Below are positions 59,998 to 64,000 of a stretch of 64,000 nucleotides of DNA, piece by piece (the first letter of the stretch is position 1; every line of letters begins with the position of its first letter). The notes under the pieces were generated by a model. It made no database searches and was not told where the DNA came from. It worked only from the letters and a program-made list of their open reading frames with translations. This DNA comes from Flavobacteriales bacterium. GTDB lineage: Bacteria; Bacteroidota; Bacteroidia; Flavobacteriales_F; PHOS-HE28. The stretch lies in NCBI GenBank assembly GCA_020635715.1, contig JACJZG010000001.1:248001-312000 (forward strand). The letters run 5' to 3'. The translations under genes were made by a program, and so were the position numbers.

Positions 59998-61617
59998 ATG
60001 TGCAAGTACCTACGAACCCTGCTGCTGCCCTTTGCCTCGATCATTTTTGGACCACAATTAGCGGCCCAAGACTACGTGTTCAATAACTGCTCGACGGGTG
60101 GCGCGACCAACATCTATACGCCGCGCGATATGGCCGGGGCTCCGAATGGCTCGCTCTATGTGGTGGGCTCTTACACGACCGGCTCATTCACCATAGGCGG
60201 ACAGTCGGTGACCACGGAGGAACAGGACGCATTGTACTTGGCCAAATTTACCGCAGACCTTTCGTTCCAGTGGCTGATCAAGTTGGCCGACAACCCGAAT
60301 ACCATCGAATCCACTCCAATGATCACCATTGATGTGGACCAATCAGGCGACCTGATCGTGGGTATCGGGTTCCGTGATACGCTCCTGATCTATGGCAACG
60401 AGGTTGTCCCAGCCGATGGTACTGGTATTGTCCTGATCAAGCTTGAACCTTCTGGTGAGCCGCTCTGGTGGCATGAGATCGATGGGGACAGGCTTGGAAA
60501 ACAAGGGGTGTCCATTGATCCGGTCGGGAACATTTTGGTGACGGGTGAAGCAACGGAAGGTATGTTCACCTCGAAGTACAACACATCGGGCGAAATGATC
60601 TGGTGGACACCGGCAAGCGGCAACGCAAGTTCAAGCTTGCAATGGAGTGTACGTTCCGACCCAAGTGGCAATGTGTATACGATCGGTAGTCTGCCAGCAG
60701 GAGGAGGTACTTTTGGCGAGCTTGATGTCGATTTCCCGATCGGTTGTTTCAATGTTGGCTTCCTATGCAAATACAACTCCACTGGGGAGGCCGAATGGGT
60801 CCGGTATGTATACAGCCAAACATTTGGCCAATACTCCTTGTTCAATGCGATCACAACACAAGATGGATCGATATTCGTAGCTGGGGAGTACTCGGACGCG
60901 GCCTTGCGTTTCTCTAATGGCGGTGGAACACTCAGTCCACAAATGGCAGGTCATCCGCGGTCATTCGTAGCGAGGTACGATGTGAATGGATCGTTGCAAT
61001 GGGTACGGGTACCCTCATACAACTCCTTTGGTCAAGATGGAGCCATGACCTTGACAGCCGAGAACGGTGCTCTTCACTCATTGTACTCCTTTAGTGGCAC
61101 CATCGACCATGGATTTGGTCCAATTCTTAGCCAAGGATATTTTGATGTACTCCTCATGCATACCGACTACAACGGTCAGCCGATGGCGCATTTCCAAATA
61201 TCGGGCAGTGCATATGTATTAGGCAACCACATCCTTCATCACGCCGGCCACCTATACGTGCTGGGCGCCACCAACGGAGCCTCCCTCACCAGCCCCGCGG
61301 ATTGCTCGGTTTCTATCGGTTCGAACATGTTCATCCTGCGCTTTAGCGATGAGGGCGTTGGTATTCCTGACCAGTTCGACCAAAGTTCCCCGTCCGTGTA
61401 TCCCAATCCGAACAACGGCCTATTCACCGCGCAACCACCACGCTTTACCGAAAGGCTCATCGTGTCCGATGCCTGGGGCCGCATCGTTCTTGAACAAAGC
61501 GTTCGCTCGCTCGGTTCCGATGTTCAACTCGATCTTGGCAACGTGCCATCCGGTGTTTATTGGCTCAGGACCTATGGACAGGGCCACAGCTTCTCCACCA
61601 AGGTGCTCGTGCGATAG
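59998..61617 (+). CDS. Secreted T9SS protein with beta-propeller-like repeats, paralogue 2
   Basis: A 539-residue protein, co-linear with paralogue 1 from the signal peptide (TLLLPFASIIFGPQLAAQ) through NIYTPRDMAGAPNGSLYVVG, VSIDPVGNILVTGEATEG, EWVRYVYSQTFGQYSLFNAI to the T9SS tail (PSVYPNPNNGLFTAQPPRFT, then ERLIVSDAWGRIVLEQ). Identity between the two looks above half throughout, with conserved length. It is probably a surface protein; no catalytic motif was found. The region just upstream of its start is also duplicated. Confidence 0.83.
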   Translation: MCKYLRTLLLPFASIIFGPQLAAQDYVFNNCSTGGATNIYTPRDMAGAPNGSLYVVGSYTTGSFTIGGQSVTTEEQDALYLAKFTADLSFQWLIKLADNPNTIESTPMITIDVDQSGDLIVGIGFRDTLLIYGNEVVPADGTGIVLIKLEPSGEPLWWHEIDGDRLGKQGVSIDPVGNILVTGEATEGMFTSKYNTSGEMIWWTPASGNASSSLQWSVRSDPSGNVYTIGSLPAGGGTFGELDVDFPIGCFNVGFLCKYNSTGEAEWVRYVYSQTFGQYSLFNAITTQDGSIFVAGEYSDAALRFSNGGGTLSPQMAGHPRSFVARYDVNGSLQWVRVPSYNSFGQDGAMTLTAENGALHSLYSFSGTIDHGFGPILSQGYFDVLLMHTDYNGQPMAHFQISGSAYVLGNHILHHAGHLYVLGATNGASLTSPADCSVSIGSNMFILRFSDEGVGIPDQFDQSSPSVYPNPNNGLFTAQPPRFTERLIVSDAWGRIVLEQSVRSLGSDVQLDLGNVPSGVYWLRTYGQGHSFSTKVLVR

Positions 61618-61635
61618 ATCAGGTTCCAGCACTGA

Positions 61636-61875
61636 TCACTTCAGCACCGCCAACCGCTCCTCCAACACACGGATCTTCGTTTCGGCATCATATGTCATCA
61701 CTGTGCGATACAACGGAGTGGGTTCCGTGATGGATATCCAAGTCCTCGGCGCGGATGGTCGCCTGGTCAAAGTCTCCGAACGAATGAAGAGCCGTAACAT
61801 GTAGAGGGAGCTGCGGTCATGGGCACCAAGAACGTACGTGTTCCGATGGACGACAAGCGTGACACGTTTCGTCAA
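61636..61875 (-). pseudogene. Possible gene remnant with coiled-coil end
   Basis: A 79-codon frame whose end (MTYDAETKIRVLEERLAVLK) looks like the C-terminal coiled coil of tail-fibre-like or chaperone-type surface proteins. The preceding part has no recognisable domain. It could be the decayed end of a larger gene. The rest of 61618-62020 holds nothing else I can support except the -7 element. Confidence 0.25.
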
Positions 61876-61961
61876 GCTCCTTGAAGTACGAGGACTATCC
61901 GATCATATCACCCGAAAGGATGATTTTCGGGTCACCCGTGGGTGCCGCTTGAACACTGTGC

Positions 61962-61969
61962 TATGTTTG
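61962..61969 (+). promoter_or_regulatory. Bacteroidota-type -7 element
   Basis: TATGTTTG matches TAnnTTTG exactly, about 50 bases upstream of the ATG at 62021. A TTG lies 11 bases upstream of it, closer than the usual -33 spacing, so the match is partial. Confidence 0.45.
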
Positions 61970-62020
61970 GCAGTGATGCAGCCTGCGTTGAGACTGCCCC
62001 ATTGATCAAAATCCAACACC

Positions 62021-64000
62021 ATGAGGAAGCTCCTACTCGTCTCAGGCCTGTTGTTCCTCGGCCACCGTTCCATCGCTCAAACGTTCCAGGCCTGGGTTCA
62101 ACCCTCACATTGCACTGAGTGTACTGGCTCGATACTGGCACATTCATTCGAAATCACCCCGGTCGAATTCAACTGGACCCCCGAACCTGCTTCAGGCCAG
62201 GGTACCCCACATGCTACAGGGCTCTGCCCGGGAGCCTATACGCTCCAGGTGGCGGATGCGAACGGGACCACCGCAACGCACACATTCAACGTTCCAACAG
62301 GCCTTCCCGGATCAGGCTACTCGTGGATCCTACCCCGAACGATCTCCTGCGACGGTACCTGCTCCGCCGAGGTGGTGGTGTACGAGGACCGTTTGGGAGG
62401 AGAGGCGCCCTACACCTACAATGCCGGTACAGTCACCTACGAACCAGAGCGTCCCCATATGGCCATCCTGTCCGGGCTGTGTGCCGAAGACTCACCCATC
62501 GTCGTTACGGACATCAACGATTGTCATACCCAAGCGCATTGGGTGTTGAGCAGTACTTGGGAACAAGCACCGACCATTCTTGCGACGACCCCGGCATGTG
62601 CAGAGGAGGCCAACGGTACAATGTCTCTCGCCTACGTCGGGAATGAAGGCGTCTCCTACCGCGTTACGGCGGATCAATACGACACGGTCTTCGTATCCTA
62701 CATGTCCAATCTTGGCCTACTCGACGGACTCAGTTCCGGGGATTATACCGTCTATCAGATCATGTCCATGGGATTCCCTTCTTGTGCTGTACCGGTCACT
62801 GTGGAGATCGGCTCGGCCACGGGACCTTGTGGGGAAGTGAACGGCATGGTCTTCCACGACGAGAACGAGGACTGCATCATGAACGACTGGGATTTCCCGA
62901 TCCCTTACAAGGTCATCACCGTCGAACCCATTGGTAGTTATGCAATGACCAATGCTGCTGGCCACTATCGTTCGTTCATCACCTACGGCGAACACGACTT
63001 TGTGCTCAACCTCGGTTCGGACGAGGTACCTGCGTGCCCGCCATCAGGGACCGCCTCCGTTTCTGTGAGTGCGGCTGACCCCATCGTCTCTGCGGACCTG
63101 TCCTTGCGCAGCACCGTTCCCCATGATCTTGAAGTGTACATATGGCCCTTTAACCCGGTTGTCGGTTTCCCTACCCAGGGCACGGTCAGCGTACGGAATT
63201 TGTCCGCCTATCCGAGTGGTGAGGTGACCGTAACCGTCGAACTCGACCCTGTATTGCTCAACCCGTCCCCCACCGGCCCGATCACGATCCCAGTGATCCC
63301 GCCATATGAATACAGAGTCGTCAACTTTTCGGCCAATGTACCGGCGGATGTGGATCTTCTCGGAACCGAACTTGTTTACACGGCGACGGTGACCAACTCG
63401 GTCGCGGAAGATGACTTGTCGAACAATGTCGCGGTGATCTACGAGACGGTGGTGGGCTCGTATGACCCCAATGACAAACTGGGATCAACCAGCAGCCGTG
63501 GCAATGCTGATCAGTACTTCCTTGATCAGGATGCATGGATCGATTACACCGTACGGTTCCAGAATACAGGTACGGCTCCAGCACAGACCGTGGCGGTCCG
63601 GGATGACATCGATACGGACTTGGATATCGCATCGCTGGAGATACTGGGTGCATCCCACGCATTCGAGCCCTCCTTCGGGGATGACCGTGAACTGGTCTTC
63701 ACATTCAACGACATCAACCTTCCGGATAGCTCCGTTGACCTCCTCGGAAGCCAGGGCTTCATCAGTTACCGCATCAAGCCGAACAACGACATCGTTGTAG
63801 GTGACATACTTGAGAACACCGCCGACATCTACTTCGACTTCAACCCGCCGATCACAACGAATACCGTGGAACACGTGGTGGAGTTGAGCACCGGCATCAA
63901 GGCTCCCACGATCGATCTAATGGTCGTAGCACCGAACCCGGCCACGGACCTGATCATCCTGCGCGGTATCGGGATAGAAGCATTAGCCTACTTGCATGTG
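62021..64000 (+). CDS. Large secreted adhesin-like protein (3' end beyond window)
   Basis: The frame is open from ATG 62021 to the last base of the window (660 codons), so the gene is cut by the edge. Signal peptide LLLVSGLLFLGHRSIAQ. It is organised like the 907-residue protein: SprB-like beta repeats (LCPGAYTLQVADANGTTATH), a prealbumin-like segment (GMVFHDENEDCIMNDWDFPI), then SYDPNDKLGSTSS with WIDYTVRFQNTGT and ENTADIYFDFNPP. The final visible part (VVAPNPATDLIILRGIG) is the beginning of a T9SS type A sorting domain, so only a few dozen residues are probably missing. Confidence 0.85.
   Translation, partial: MRKLLLVSGLLFLGHRSIAQTFQAWVQPSHCTECTGSILAHSFEITPVEFNWTPEPASGQGTPHATGLCPGAYTLQVADANGTTATHTFNVPTGLPGSGYSWILPRTISCDGTCSAEVVVYEDRLGGEAPYTYNAGTVTYEPERPHMAILSGLCAEDSPIVVTDINDCHTQAHWVLSSTWEQAPTILATTPACAEEANGTMSLAYVGNEGVSYRVTADQYDTVFVSYMSNLGLLDGLSSGDYTVYQIMSMGFPSCAVPVTVEIGSATGPCGEVNGMVFHDENEDCIMNDWDFPIPYKVITVEPIGSYAMTNAAGHYRSFITYGEHDFVLNLGSDEVPACPPSGTASVSVSAADPIVSADLSLRSTVPHDLEVYIWPFNPVVGFPTQGTVSVRNLSAYPSGEVTVTVELDPVLLNPSPTGPITIPVIPPYEYRVVNFSANVPADVDLLGTELVYTATVTNSVAEDDLSNNVAVIYETVVGSYDPNDKLGSTSSRGNADQYFLDQDAWIDYTVRFQNTGTAPAQTVAVRDDIDTDLDIASLEILGASHAFEPSFGDDRELVFTFNDINLPDSSVDLLGSQGFISYRIKPNNDIVVGDILENTADIYFDFNPPITTNTVEHVVELSTGIKAPTIDLMVVAPNPATDLIILRGIGIEALAYLHV

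Overview
The window looks like a chromosomal segment of a high-GC member of the Bacteroidota, most likely Flavobacteriales. The evidence is several secreted proteins with type IX secretion (T9SS) C-terminal sorting domains, two TonB-dependent receptors with carboxypeptidase-like N-terminal domains, a Bacteroidota-type LptD, an amidase/MCE/Fe-S operon, and TAnnTTTG-like -7 promoter elements in place of sigma70 boxes. No rRNA, tRNA, CRISPR array, transposase or integrase was seen.

Layout. (1) 1-6640 is a putative defence or DNA-modification island. The end of a large protein and a DndC-like PAPS-reductase-fold protein on the plus strand converge on a minus-strand operon encoding a GHKL ATPase, a GIY-YIG nuclease-like protein and a DGQHR (DndB-like) protein. 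(2) 6799-16922 holds secreted and surface proteins plus a putative metal-uptake TonB cluster. (3) 17209-28963 is the most unusual region. A full-length fused isobutyryl-CoA mutase gene (icmF) is followed by three further copies of its 3' end, one of 1.08 kb and two of roughly 100 bp. Cargo lies between the copies: a HicAB toxin-antitoxin pair, a membrane protein, and a four-gene Hsp70/GrpE-like/TPR-J-like operon. Dispersed repeats bracket the Hsp70 operon, and icmF itself carries two in-frame palindromic inserts. (4) 29554-38542 encodes a patatin, an XRE/IrrE-like regulator, an AldB/DUF779 pair with an AraC regulator, a GNAT-nitrilase fusion and an Ntn-hydrolase membrane fusion. (5) 38613-40241 holds a conserved small protein, a ParE-type TA module and an orphan. 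(6) 40275-50963 is housekeeping: the Fe-S/MCE/amidase operon, divergent lptD, then an MFS transporter, a small membrane protein and acetyl-CoA synthetase. (7) 51043-64000 encodes a metal-regulated TonB receptor, a Ppx/GppA phosphatase and several large secreted adhesin-like proteins. These include a tandem pair of 539-residue paralogues, each preceded by a conserved short peptide ORF.

The main candidates for something undescribed are the serially duplicated icmF 3' end used as an apparent integration hotspot, the palindromic elements inside icmF, the DndC/DndB-like island with a GHKL ATPase and GIY-YIG nuclease, and the mobile-looking Hsp70 operon. Function calls rest on motifs read by eye; no database search was possible.
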